Assembly (NCBI GenBank): GCA_963702075.1 | Contig: OY969703.1 | Coordinates: 1,984,001-2,048,000 of the forward strand | Reading direction: 5' to 3' | DNA length: 64,000 nucleotides | Source: VAYN01 sp963702075 | Lineage (GTDB): Bacteria; Actinomycetota; Thermoleophilia; Solirubrobacterales; 70-9 | In this document: in pieces, positions 25,489 through 32,806 of the stretch | Numbering within the stretch: the stretch's first letter is position 1 | How the letters are laid out: each line of letters starts with the position of its first letter | Program-made: the position numbers and the translations under genes | Notes under the pieces: model-generated | The model's database searches: none | What the model saw: only the letters and a program-made list of their open reading frames with translations | What the model was told of the DNA's origin: nothing

Positions 25489-26841
25489 TCAGACCTCGCC
25501 GGTTTCGACCAGGCCGACGAGAACGGCGACCACCACCGGATCGAACTGGGTGCCGGCGCAGCGATGCAGCTCGGCGAGCGCTGCCTCGGTGTCCATCGCC
25601 TTGCGATAGGACCGGGTCGTCGTCATTGCACTGAAGGCGTCGCAGCAGGTGACGATGCGGGCCTCGATCGGGATCTCCTCGCCAGCTAGGCCGTCGGGAT
25701 AGCCGGAGCCGTCGAAGTCCTCGTGCGAGGCGCGGACGATCTTGCCGACCGCGGCGAGAACGCCGCCGATCCGCTTCAGCATCCGCTCGCCCTCGATCGT
25801 GTGCTGGCGCATCACCTCCCACTCGGCCTCGTCCAGCGGCCCTTCCTTGTTGATGATCTCGTTGGGGACGGCGATCTTGCCGACGTCGTGCAGGAGGGCG
25901 GCGAACTCGACGTTGCGGCGCTGCTCGAACTCAAGGCCGAGCCGGTCGCTGACCGCCAACGAGAGCTCGACGACACCGCGGCTGTGGCTGCCGGTATAGG
26001 CGTCGTCGGCCTCGACCACGTCGCCGAGCAGCAGGGCGGTGCCTTGGTAGGCCTCGCTGAGCGCCAGCGCTTGGTCGATCCGCGTCTGCCGCTCGCGCGA
26101 AAGGACGGCAAGGACCCCGGCGAGCGGGATCACCAGCAGGCAGATCGCGGGGCTGGTCGTGACCGCAACGGCGGCGGCGAGGAGCCCGACCGGCGCCAGA
26201 GCGGCGTCGAGGGCGTATACCGGCGCAATCATTCGCACGACGGCCGCGGGAGAGGTGCCATCGATCAGCCGGGCGCGCGCGGCCGCGGCGACGAAGTCGA
26301 AAGCGAACTGCCCGGCCAGGGCCAGCAGATACACCGGCCAGGAGTCCCAGGAGAAGACCTGAGCCCCTGCCAGCGAGATCACCAGGGCCGGACCAACCGC
26401 GTGCCAGCAGTCGCCGAAGACGTGGAAGGCGCGGTGGACGCTGGTGCGGCCGCTGGCGAAATCGATCAGGCGGCCGAGCAGCCAGCTGAGGCTGACGACC
26501 AGCGGCACCAGCGGCGTCGGCAGGAGGAAGAGCATCGGCACCAGCACCAGCTCGGTCGGCACCGTGTAACCGTCGGCGATGTCGAACCTGGCGCGGCAGG
26601 CGACCACATAGGAGACAACGAGGACAGCCAGGGTTGAGAGGTCGAGCGCGCGGGGCGACTCGAGAAACACGGCCATCGCCCCTGCGGCAGCAAGAAAAGC
26701 CAGAGCCGTCCCTTGTTCGACCGCGCGCTCGCGGCCTTCGGCGCGAATCTGGGCACGCGTCCTGCCACGCGCGAAGAGCTGCTGGGTGTCGCTTGCGGGA
26801 GCGGCGGATTCCATGGTCGGCAGCCTCGGCGGCTGCCGCAT
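25489..26841 (-). CDS. HD-GYP domain protein, probable c-di-GMP phosphodiesterase
   Basis: 450 aa (ATG 26841; ATG 26814 is an alternative). The N-terminal about 230 residues have about seven hydrophobic helices forming a membrane sensor. The C-terminal HD-GYP domain has the HD pair (ALLHDVGKIAVPNEI), HTIEGERML, ASHEDFDGSGYPDGLAGEEIP and the GYP triad itself, then AFSAMTTTRSYRKAM. All metal-binding and catalytic positions are there, so hydrolysis of cyclic di-GMP is likely. A GEMM riboswitch that senses this nucleotide lies in the divergent direction immediately upstream, so the enzyme may set the signal read by its neighbour. Confidence 0.92.
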   Translation of the reverse strand: MRQPPRLPTMESAAPASDTQQLFARGRTRAQIRAEGRERAVEQGTALAFLAAAGAMAVFLESPRALDLSTLAVLVVSYVVACRARFDIADGYTVPTELVLVPMLFLLPTPLVPLVVSLSWLLGRLIDFASGRTSVHRAFHVFGDCWHAVGPALVISLAGAQVFSWDSWPVYLLALAGQFAFDFVAAAARARLIDGTSPAAVVRMIAPVYALDAALAPVGLLAAAVAVTTSPAICLLVIPLAGVLAVLSRERQTRIDQALALSEAYQGTALLLGDVVEADDAYTGSHSRGVVELSLAVSDRLGLEFEQRRNVEFAALLHDVGKIAVPNEIINKEGPLDEAEWEVMRQHTIEGERMLKRIGGVLAAVGKIVRASHEDFDGSGYPDGLAGEEIPIEARIVTCCDAFSAMTTTRSYRKAMDTEAALAELHRCAGTQFDPVVVAVLVGLVETGEV

Positions 26842-26857
26842 ATATCGGCCGCTTTTG

Positions 26858-26871
26858 GCTCATAAATGAGC
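26858..26871. promoter_or_regulatory. Inverted repeat upstream of HD-GYP gene
   Basis: GCTCAT-AA-ATGAGC is a perfect 6-bp inverted repeat 17 nt upstream of the HD-GYP ATG, in a locally AT-rich 150-nt divergent spacer. It may be an operator or small hairpin in the 5' region. No known regulator site was matched. Confidence 0.35.
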
Positions 26872-26984
26872 GGGTTTCCCAATTTTCTGGCGCGAGCTGC
26901 CCTCGAAATTAACTAGACATTGGGTCCAAGAAGGTTCAGTCACCCCTCTTCTCGGCCGATTCCTCGCCCCACATAAGCGAAGCA

Positions 26985-27090
26985 GTGAGCTGAATAAGGG
27001 CAAACCTGTCGCGAGGCAGGGACGCAAAGTCAGAGGTCTCGTCCAAAAGACGAGACGGCTCGACCGCCAGCTTGGTTTTCCGACCAGGCA
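26985..27090 (+). ncRNA. Cyclic di-GMP-I riboswitch (GEMM motif)
   Basis: The conserved GEMM core GGGCAAACC (26998-27006) is followed by a 6-bp helix closed by a GCGA (GNRA) tetraloop (27005-27020), then the invariant GGACGCAAAG (27020-27029). Next is an 8-bp perfect hairpin GTCTCGTC/GACGAGAC (27037-27057 area), and finally the GCCAGCTTGGTTTTCCGACC tetraloop-receptor/P1 side (27066-27085). G occupies the position that contacts the guanine in c-di-GMP aptamers rather than the A seen in cGAMP variants. It precedes the exported protein at 27121. The core strand 26999-27007 is the exact reverse complement of 27111-27119, which overlaps the Shine-Dalgarno, implying translational control. Confidence 0.9.
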
Positions 27091-27120
27091 TCTTGGCCTG
27101 CGAGAAAGAGAGGTTTGCCA

Positions 27121-27720
27121 GTGAAATCGATCCGCAAGCTCATCGCGATCACCGCGGCAATGCTTGCCATCGCGATCGTCTCGGCAGGGGCGGCGCAGGC
27201 CTGCAACTACACCGGTGCCGAACAGGTGTTCAAGCCCTGGGGCGACCAGAGCTCCTACGTGCTCGCACCCGACGGCGGCTTCGAGGCCGGCGGCCAGGGT
27301 TGGTCTCTCGCCGGCGGCGCGAAAGTCACGAACGCAAACGAGGCGTTTCACCTGCACGGCGGCGGCGACAGCCGGTCGCTGGCGCTGCCCGCCGGCAGCA
27401 CCGCCGCCAGCCCGCCGGTCTGCATGTCCCTCGATACGCCCAGCTTCCGGCTCGTCGCCCGCAACAGCGGCGACCCGAGCTCAGGACTGCGGGTGGAAGC
27501 GACGTACTCGCTGCTCGGCCTGGTCCGGACCAGGACCGTCAGCACCGTTTACGGCAGCCCCACCTGGGCTCCCTCCCAGCAGATGTCGACCGTCCTCAGC
27601 CTCTCGACCATCGTCGGCACCCTGATCCCGAGCGCAATCCAGATTCGGATCACCCCGCTCGGCAGCGGCGGCAACTGGCAGGTAGACGACCTCTACATCG
27701 ACCCCTTCGCCCGCCACTAA
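27121..27720 (+). CDS. Exported protein of unknown function under c-di-GMP riboswitch
   Basis: 199 aa from GTG 27121 (AGAGAGG Shine-Dalgarno 7 nt upstream; TTG at 27115 is too close). A signal peptide (LIAITAAMLAIAIVSAGAAQA) ends before CNYTGAEQVFKPWGDQSSY. The mature part is a predicted beta-sandwich, resembling carbohydrate-binding or lectin-like modules: FEAGGQGWSLAGGAKV, NEAFHLHGGGDSRSL, and a C-terminal WQVDDLYIDPF. Two Cys may pair. No enzyme motif is seen. Control by cyclic di-GMP fits a surface or biofilm-matrix adhesin, which is inference. A strong hairpin follows the stop. Confidence 0.8.
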   Translation: MKSIRKLIAITAAMLAIAIVSAGAAQACNYTGAEQVFKPWGDQSSYVLAPDGGFEAGGQGWSLAGGAKVTNANEAFHLHGGGDSRSLALPAGSTAASPPVCMSLDTPSFRLVARNSGDPSSGLRVEATYSLLGLVRTRTVSTVYGSPTWAPSQQMSTVLSLSTIVGTLIPSAIQIRITPLGSGGNWQVDDLYIDPFARH

Positions 27721-28037
27721 CTCCCAGAAGCGCCCGTCCCCAGAGCCCGCGCGAGGTCGGCAACGACCCGCGCGGGCTCCTCTTCGAGCTGCCGTTCCGA
27801 GAAGCGCAGGACGATCTCGACCACGAGGCAGTGCGAGTGCCAGAGGGAAGTCGACCCCAGCGGCCGAGCTTGACGTTGGTCTCGGGTGGCGGGAGGCAGT
27901 GGGTGCGGACGAGAGGGCGGGAGGGTTCCGTCGAGGTCATCGATCGTGCGTTCGAGCTGTCGCCGCGTGGCTACTCCGTGCTGCCGCGAAGCGAGTTTCG
28001 CGACCTTGGAGTCGGGCGTGTCGCTTTTTGCGTCCAA
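27717..28037 (-). pseudogene. Remnant of DUF559/AbiEi-antitoxin-like protein
   Basis: An open frame of 106 codons joins the two ends of a much longer family. Its start (KVAKLASRQHGVATRRQLE) is the N-terminal winged-helix of the AbiEi-like/DUF559 proteins common in this group. Its end (VLRFSERQLEEEPARVVADL) is the C-terminal strand of their Vsr-like nuclease fold. The roughly 200 residues normally between are missing. The piece LPPPETNVKLGRW, expected before the 'LVVE' strand, is in a different frame (about 27850-27890), so there is also a frameshift. It is therefore most likely a decayed gene, not a functional short protein. Confidence 0.7.
27743..27779 (+). terminator. Hairpin after the riboswitch-controlled gene
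   Basis: A GC-rich stem GAGCCCGCGCG-A-GGTCG pairs with CGACC-CGCGCGGGCTC around a GCAA loop, with one bulge, 22 nt past the TAA, followed by CTCTTCG. It has the strength of an intrinsic terminator but only a weak U-tract. It also overlaps the DUF559-like remnant on the other strand. Confidence 0.55.
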
Positions 28038-28159
28038 ATGGACGCATGAGGCGACAGGGCCTTCGAACTCGCCCCCTACCCCGCTGCTTTTGTCCCTACG
28101 AGCGGTTTAGGTGGCAACGGCAGTCGGCCGATGCCGCCAATCTGATTCGATAGCCGCTC

Positions 28160-29623
28160 ATGGCTGTCAGCGCCCAGTACAGCGTCACGATTCGAGTCGA
28201 GCTCGATGCGCGGCAGGAGCCGCTTGGGCGGCTAACGGCTGCAATTGCCGAGGCGGGTGGGCAGCTACAGGGCGTCGACTTGGTGCCGGGCGCCGGGCCC
28301 GAGGGCAAGCGGGTACGTGAGTTCACGATCGACGCTGCTGATCGCGACCACTGGGAGAAGATCCTGCGGGCGATCGGCTCGACGCGCGGTGCGCGGGTGC
28401 TCGACTACGTCGACCGCACGATGCAGATGCACCGCGGCGGCAAGATCGACATCCGCAACAAGTATCCGGTGAAAACGCGCGACGACCTTTCGATGGCCTA
28501 CACGCCCGGAGTCGCCCGCGTCTGCATGGACATCCACGCCGACCGCAGCAAGGCCTTCGAGTACACGATCAAGAAGAACACGGTCGCGGTCGTCTCCGAC
28601 GGCAGCGCCGTGCTCGGTCTCGGCAACATCGGCCCCGAGGCGGCGATGCCGGTGATGGAGGGCAAGTGCATGCTCTTCAAAGAGTTCGCCGGCGTCGACG
28701 CCTTCCCGATCTGCCTTGACACCCAGGACGCCGACGAGATCGTCCGCGCGGTTGAGCTGATGGCCCCGACCTTCGGCGGCATCAACCTCGAGGACATCTC
28801 CGCTCCGCGCTGCTTCGAGATCGAGGACCGGCTCAAGGAGTCGATCGACATCCCGGTCTTCCACGACGACCAGCACGGGACCGCCGTGGTGACGATGGCG
28901 GCGCTCTTCAACGCGCTGAAGATCACCGGCAAACCGATCGAGCAGCTGCGGGTGCTGGTGGTAGGGCTCGGTGCCGCTGGGGTCGCGGTGACGAAGATGA
29001 TGCTCGCTTCCGGGATCACCCAGATCGTCGGCTGCGACCGCCAGGGCGCGGTCTCGACCAAGCGCGGGGATTACGAATCGGGCGAGATGAACGAGGCCAA
29101 GCGCTGGTACGCGGAGACGACCAACCCGGAGCTGATCCAGGGCCAGCCCGACGACGTAATCGAGGGCATGGACATCTTCGTCGGCCTCTCAGGCCCCGGC
29201 ATCATCCAGGCCGAGTCCCTGGGCAAAATGAACGACGACGCGATCGTCTTTGCGATGGCCAACCCCACCCCCGAGGTGATGCCCGAGGAGGCCGCACCCT
29301 ACGTGCGGATCATGGCGACGGGCCGCTCCGACTACCCGAACCAGATCAACAACGTGCTCGCCTTCCCCGGCATCTTCCGCGGCGCCCTCGACGCCGGCGC
29401 CCCCAGCATCACCGAGGAGATGAAGCTGGCGGCCGCGAAAGGGATCGCGATGGCGGTCTCCGAGGCCGACCTCGCCGAGGACTACATCATCCCCAGCGTC
29501 TTCAACCGCGAAGTCGCCCCCAAGGTGGCCGAGGCGGTGGTTGACGAGGCGAAGCGCGACGGTATCGCCCGGCTTAACGACGAGACTGGAACCTTCGCGG
29601 CGGTCGAGAGCCCGGAGTACTAG
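28160..29623 (+). CDS. NAD(P)-dependent malic enzyme with N-terminal ACT domain
   Basis: 487 aa. Residues 1-80 form an ACT-like regulatory domain (SVTIRVELDARQEPLGRLTAAI...). The malic enzyme part follows: KYPVKTRDDLSMAYTPGVA, VSDGSAVLGLGNIGPEAAMPVMEGK with the catalytic Lys, FGGINLEDISAPRCFEIE, metal ligands in FHDDQHGTA, and the Rossmann site VVGLGAAGVAV. It oxidatively decarboxylates malate to pyruvate. The ACT domain implies control by a small effector, probably an amino acid; this is inferred. Start ATG at 28160. The next gene begins 3 nt after the stop, so they form an operon. Confidence 0.94.
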   Translation: MAVSAQYSVTIRVELDARQEPLGRLTAAIAEAGGQLQGVDLVPGAGPEGKRVREFTIDAADRDHWEKILRAIGSTRGARVLDYVDRTMQMHRGGKIDIRNKYPVKTRDDLSMAYTPGVARVCMDIHADRSKAFEYTIKKNTVAVVSDGSAVLGLGNIGPEAAMPVMEGKCMLFKEFAGVDAFPICLDTQDADEIVRAVELMAPTFGGINLEDISAPRCFEIEDRLKESIDIPVFHDDQHGTAVVTMAALFNALKITGKPIEQLRVLVVGLGAAGVAVTKMMLASGITQIVGCDRQGAVSTKRGDYESGEMNEAKRWYAETTNPELIQGQPDDVIEGMDIFVGLSGPGIIQAESLGKMNDDAIVFAMANPTPEVMPEEAAPYVRIMATGRSDYPNQINNVLAFPGIFRGALDAGAPSITEEMKLAAAKGIAMAVSEADLAEDYIIPSVFNREVAPKVAEAVVDEAKRDGIARLNDETGTFAAVESPEY

Positions 29624-29625
29624 GG

Positions 29626-30537
29626 GTGCGGGTTCTCGTCACCGGAGCCAGCGGCACGATCGGCTCGGCTCTGTGTGACGCCCTCTTCGCCCGCGGCGAC
29701 GACGTCGTCGGCCTTTCCCGCGATCCCGGCCGCTCCCGCTCCGCGAATCCCCGCGTCACCTGGCACCGCTGGGATCCAACCCTAGAACGGCCCAATCCCG
29801 CCGCCTTCGAAGGCGTCGACGGAGTCGTCAACCTGGTCGGCGAGCAGGTCGACCAGCGCTGGACCGAGGAGTCGAAACAGCGGATCATGGAGAGTCGCCG
29901 CCAGGCAACTCACAACCTAGTTCAGACGATCGAGGCACTGGAGGAGTCACGGAGGCCGAAGGTACTGATCAGCCAGTCGGCGATCGGCTACTACGGCGAC
30001 CGCGGCGACGAGGAGCTCGACGAGGGCTCAGCGCCCGGCAGCGGCTTCATCTCCGAGGTGCCACAGGCTTGGGAGCAGGCCGCGCATGAGCTCGACAATG
30101 CAGGGGTCCGCGTCGTCGTCGTTCGCACCGGCCTGGTGCTGACGACGAAGGGCGGTCTACTGAAGGAAATGCTGACGCCGTTCAAGCTCGGGGTCGGCGG
30201 GCCACTGGCGGGCGGCAAGATGTACTTCTCCTGGATCCACCTCGAGGACGAGCTGGGGATCCTGCTTTGGGCCCTGGACAACGAGCAGGTGAGCGGCCCG
30301 GTCAACGCCACCGCGCCCGAACCGGTGACGAACAAGGAGTTCTCGAAGGCGCTCGGCCGAGCGGTCAAGCGCCCGGCGATCGCCCCGGTCCCCGGGTTCG
30401 TGCTCGACCTCAAATTCGGCAGCGAGTTCGGCCACGTCCTCCGCGGCGGCCAGCGCGTGCTCCCCAAACGCACGCAGGAGCTCGGCTACGGCTTCAAGCA
30501 CCCGCAGCTGGACGCGGCGCTAGCCGACCTCGTCTAG
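29626..30537 (+). CDS. TIGR01777-family NAD(P)-binding protein (YfcH/SDR39U1-like)
   Basis: 303 aa, start GTG at 29626. Rossmann motif VTGASGTIGSALCDAL, then VNLVGEQVDQRWTEESKQRI, SAIGYYGDRGDEELDE, and the C-terminal DUF1731-type segment (KRPAIAPVPGFVLDLKFGSEF, RVLPKRTQELGYGFKHP). It is an extended short-chain dehydrogenase/epimerase relative of unknown substrate, found from bacteria to mitochondria. It follows malic enzyme closely. Its last 18 nt overlap the convergent lipoprotein gene. Confidence 0.92.
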   Translation: MRVLVTGASGTIGSALCDALFARGDDVVGLSRDPGRSRSANPRVTWHRWDPTLERPNPAAFEGVDGVVNLVGEQVDQRWTEESKQRIMESRRQATHNLVQTIEALEESRRPKVLISQSAIGYYGDRGDEELDEGSAPGSGFISEVPQAWEQAAHELDNAGVRVVVVRTGLVLTTKGGLLKEMLTPFKLGVGGPLAGGKMYFSWIHLEDELGILLWALDNEQVSGPVNATAPEPVTNKEFSKALGRAVKRPAIAPVPGFVLDLKFGSEFGHVLRGGQRVLPKRTQELGYGFKHPQLDAALADLV

Positions 30538-30975
30538 GACGGCCTTGCGCGGAGAAGAAGGGCTTCCTTCGAGAGCGCTGAGGATGCGGTGCATCGCGGC
30601 GAAGGCAGAACTCGTCTCGAGCCAAGCGATTTGGGCCGATTCGACGATCGGCCGGCTGAACTCGGCGGCCGGGCCAGGGGCTTCGAGAAAGGCGACCGAG
30701 GTTGAGTCCTCCGTCGCGCGACGCGCGTTCGCCCCCGCCATACCGAGATCCGCTTGTCCTCCGCGCTCCACCCGGCGCAGGCAGAGTACCCGCACCTTGA
30801 GATCACCCGCCTGGCGGTCGGCGTCGTCCACCCTCCGTCGAGCTTCCTGGCACAACGGCGGCACCACGTAGACGGAGACGGTCGCGCCGCTCTGCGCTCC
30901 GCCTTCGCCGCAACCTCCCGCAGCCAGAGCGGCGGTGGCAACGAGGACCAGGCAGAGGGCTTGGAAGCGAGGCAC
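30520..30975 (-). CDS. Putative lipoprotein, possibly a shortened substrate-binding-protein relative
   Basis: 151 aa from GTG 30975, chosen because it puts a lipoprotein signal (LVLVATAALAAGGCGE) at the N-terminus. An upstream in-frame start would bury the signal 27 residues in. The mature sequence has VSVYVVPPLCQEARRRV, a Cys-containing VLCLRR, then NARRATEDSTSVAFLEAPG and a helix IAWLETSSAFAAMHRIL. The alternation loosely recalls the first lobe of LivK-type binding proteins, but it is far shorter than those (about 400 aa). A specialised or degenerate relative is possible. Its GTG and the pfk ATG are only 26 nt apart, so their promoters overlap. Confidence 0.6.
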   Translation of the reverse strand: MPRFQALCLVLVATAALAAGGCGEGGAQSGATVSVYVVPPLCQEARRRVDDADRQAGDLKVRVLCLRRVERGGQADLGMAGANARRATEDSTSVAFLEAPGPAAEFSRPIVESAQIAWLETSSAFAAMHRILSALEGSPSSPRKAVLDEVG

Positions 30976-31001
30976 GGGAAGCGATCCTAAACTCGGACGC
31001 G

Positions 31002-32036
31002 ATGCGAATCGGAGTACTAACCGCAGGGGGAGACTGCCCGGGGCTAAACGCGGCAATTCGCGCCGTCGCCCGCTCGGCGATGCAGCAGGGGGATGAAGCC
31101 GTCGGGATCCGCCGTGGCTACCAGGGTCTGGCCGAGGACGACTACATGCCGCTGGGCATGTCTCAGGTGACCGGCATCCTTCACCTGGGCGGGACGATCC
31201 TCAGCACCTCCAGCTTCGAGCCAATCCGCGAAAACGCGGTCGAGAAGGTCTCTGAGGCGTTCGCGAAGCAGCGTTTCGAAGCGGTGGTTGCGATCGGCGG
31301 GGAGCACACGATGGAGATCACCCGCCAGCTGCACACGGACCACGGCTTGCCGCTGGTCGGCGTTCCGAAGACGATCGACAACGACGTTGGCGGCACCGAC
31401 TTCACCTTCGGTTTCGACACCGCCGTGCAGATCGTCACCGACGCGATCGACCGCCTCCACACCACGGCCCAGTCGCACGACCGGATCATGGTCGTCGAGG
31501 TAATGGGCCGCAACACCGGCTGGATCGCCGCCTACGCGGGCATCGCCGGCGGCGCCGACTGCATCGTCATCCCCGAGCAGACGACGACCGTCGAGGAGAT
31601 CTGCCGGGACGTGACCCGCCGCCACGACCGCGGCAAGGACTTCTCGATCATCGTCGTCGCCGAGGGCGCCAAGCTCGCTTTCGCCAGTGGCGAGGAAAGG
31701 CTGATCCAGCCGATCAAGGAGTCAGACGAATACGGCTACCCCCGCCTCGGTGGCATCGGGGCAGCACTGGCACACGAGCTGGAGCGGCTGACCGGCTACG
31801 AGTCAAGGGTCACCGTGCTCGGTCACGTGCAGCGCGGCGGCACCCCGACTTCGACCGACCGCGTCCTCGCCACGCTCTACGGCGCCCATGCCTACGAGAT
31901 GGCCAGGGCCGGCGAATTCGGCCGCATGACGGCGATTCACGGCACGCAGATGACCTCGGTCCCGCTGACGGAGGCGGTCAAGGTCAAGCAGGTCGACCTG
32001 GGAATGCTGGAGATCGCGAAGCGCTTCTTCACCTGA
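31002..32036 (+). CDS. pfkA: 6-phosphofructokinase (mixed ATP/PPi-type signature)
   Basis: 344 aa. Phosphofructokinase landmarks: VLTAGGDCPGLNAAIR at the N-terminus, VPKTIDNDVGGTDFTFGFDTA with the catalytic Asp pair, VVEVMGRNTGWIA, HVQRGGTPTSTDR. It phosphorylates fructose 6-phosphate. The phosphoryl-donor motif reads GGEHTM where ATP enzymes have GGDGS and PPi enzymes GGDD. The position that decides donor (Gly or Asp, E. coli 104) is His. Lys before TIDND (E. coli 124) is the PPi-type or group III residue. The donor is therefore uncertain. TAAACT lies 8 nt before the ATG, without Shine-Dalgarno. Confidence 0.93.
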   Translation: MRIGVLTAGGDCPGLNAAIRAVARSAMQQGDEAVGIRRGYQGLAEDDYMPLGMSQVTGILHLGGTILSTSSFEPIRENAVEKVSEAFAKQRFEAVVAIGGEHTMEITRQLHTDHGLPLVGVPKTIDNDVGGTDFTFGFDTAVQIVTDAIDRLHTTAQSHDRIMVVEVMGRNTGWIAAYAGIAGGADCIVIPEQTTTVEEICRDVTRRHDRGKDFSIIVVAEGAKLAFASGEERLIQPIKESDEYGYPRLGGIGAALAHELERLTGYESRVTVLGHVQRGGTPTSTDRVLATLYGAHAYEMARAGEFGRMTAIHGTQMTSVPLTEAVKVKQVDLGMLEIAKRFFT

Positions 32037-32138
32037 CGAGGAATCCGCTCCCGGGTGACATCTGGCGTGACCAAAGCCAAATTGGGCCAGAGTTTTTGAT
32101 TAGTCTCCTTCGTGTACACGCAACGACGGGGGTCTGCA

Positions 32139-32633
32139 GTGAAAGGGAGAGGGATCGCAGTTCTGAGTGCACTGGCCGTGCTCGTGGTGGCGGCGGTGAT
32201 CGCCGGCTGCGGTAGCGACAGCAGTAGTACGAATGCCTCGGAAACGGACCAGACGTCCGCGCCTCTGAGCAAGGCCGAGTTCATCAAGCAGGGAAACGAC
32301 ATTTGTAAACACGGGAAGCGAGCGAAGGAAAAGGCTGTGGCCGAAGCGCTCGAAAAAGCAGCCGCCGAAGGACAAAACGAACGTCCTTCCCCCCAGACGC
32401 TCGCCAAGGTTGTCGAAGAATCGGTTATTCCCCCATACGCCCAAATCGTCGATCAACTAAGCCAGCTCAGCGCTCCCAAGAAAGACGAAGCCGAAGTTGA
32501 AAAGTTCGTCAGCCAATTCGAAGCTTCGCTCGAAAAAGCGGAAGCTGATCCCGCCAAAGCTGCCGAAACCAGTCCGTTCGCATCCGCAAGTGACGCTGCC
32601 GTTGCCTACGGCCTCAATCTGTGCAACCTCTGA
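32139..32633 (+). CDS. Hypothetical lipoprotein
   Basis: 164 aa from GTG 32139, preferred over GTG 32112 because of the GGGGG Shine-Dalgarno 7 nt upstream and a signal peptide directly after it. Lipobox VIAGCGSD with Cys about residue 27. The mature part is Lys/Glu/Ala-rich and mostly helical (KAEFIKQGNDICKHGKRAKEK, then VIPPYAQIVDQLSQLSAPKKD), with Cys near both ends (DICKH; NLCNL) able to bridge. This layout occurs in many small actinobacterial lipoproteins of unknown role. Glu is mostly GAA here, unlike most cytosolic genes nearby. Confidence 0.75.
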   Translation: MKGRGIAVLSALAVLVVAAVIAGCGSDSSSTNASETDQTSAPLSKAEFIKQGNDICKHGKRAKEKAVAEALEKAAAEGQNERPSPQTLAKVVEESVIPPYAQIVDQLSQLSAPKKDEAEVEKFVSQFEASLEKAEADPAKAAETSPFASASDAAVAYGLNLCNL

Positions 32634-32640
32634 GCGGACG

Positions 32641-32805
32641 CTAGGACCTGCTGGGCACGGCGACCCGGATCACTGCGCCGATCAGCAGCACCCCGAAGAA
32701 GATCAGGCCGGCGACGCCGCCGCCTTGGCCAAAGGCGGCATAGCCGATCACCATTGCGGTGATCGCGAGGAAGAGACTGACGACCATGCTCATATCGCGG
32801 GGCAT
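32641..32805 (-). CDS. Small two-helix membrane protein coupled to trpA
   Basis: 54 aa. ATG at 32805 lies just past the trpA stop (TAG at 32809-32807), and GGATAGG next to it can serve as Shine-Dalgarno, so reinitiation after trpA is likely. The sequence is two hydrophobic stretches (MVVSLFLAITAMVIGYAAFG and GVAGLIFFGVLLIGAVIRVAV) with a Gly turn. A longer in-frame start upstream would overlap trpA by 75 nt and lacks support. Function unknown; it resembles small actinobacterial membrane proteins placed at operon ends. Confidence 0.6.
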   Translation of the reverse strand: MPRDMSMVVSLFLAITAMVIGYAAFGQGGGVAGLIFFGVLLIGAVIRVAVPSRS

Positions 32806-32806
32806 C

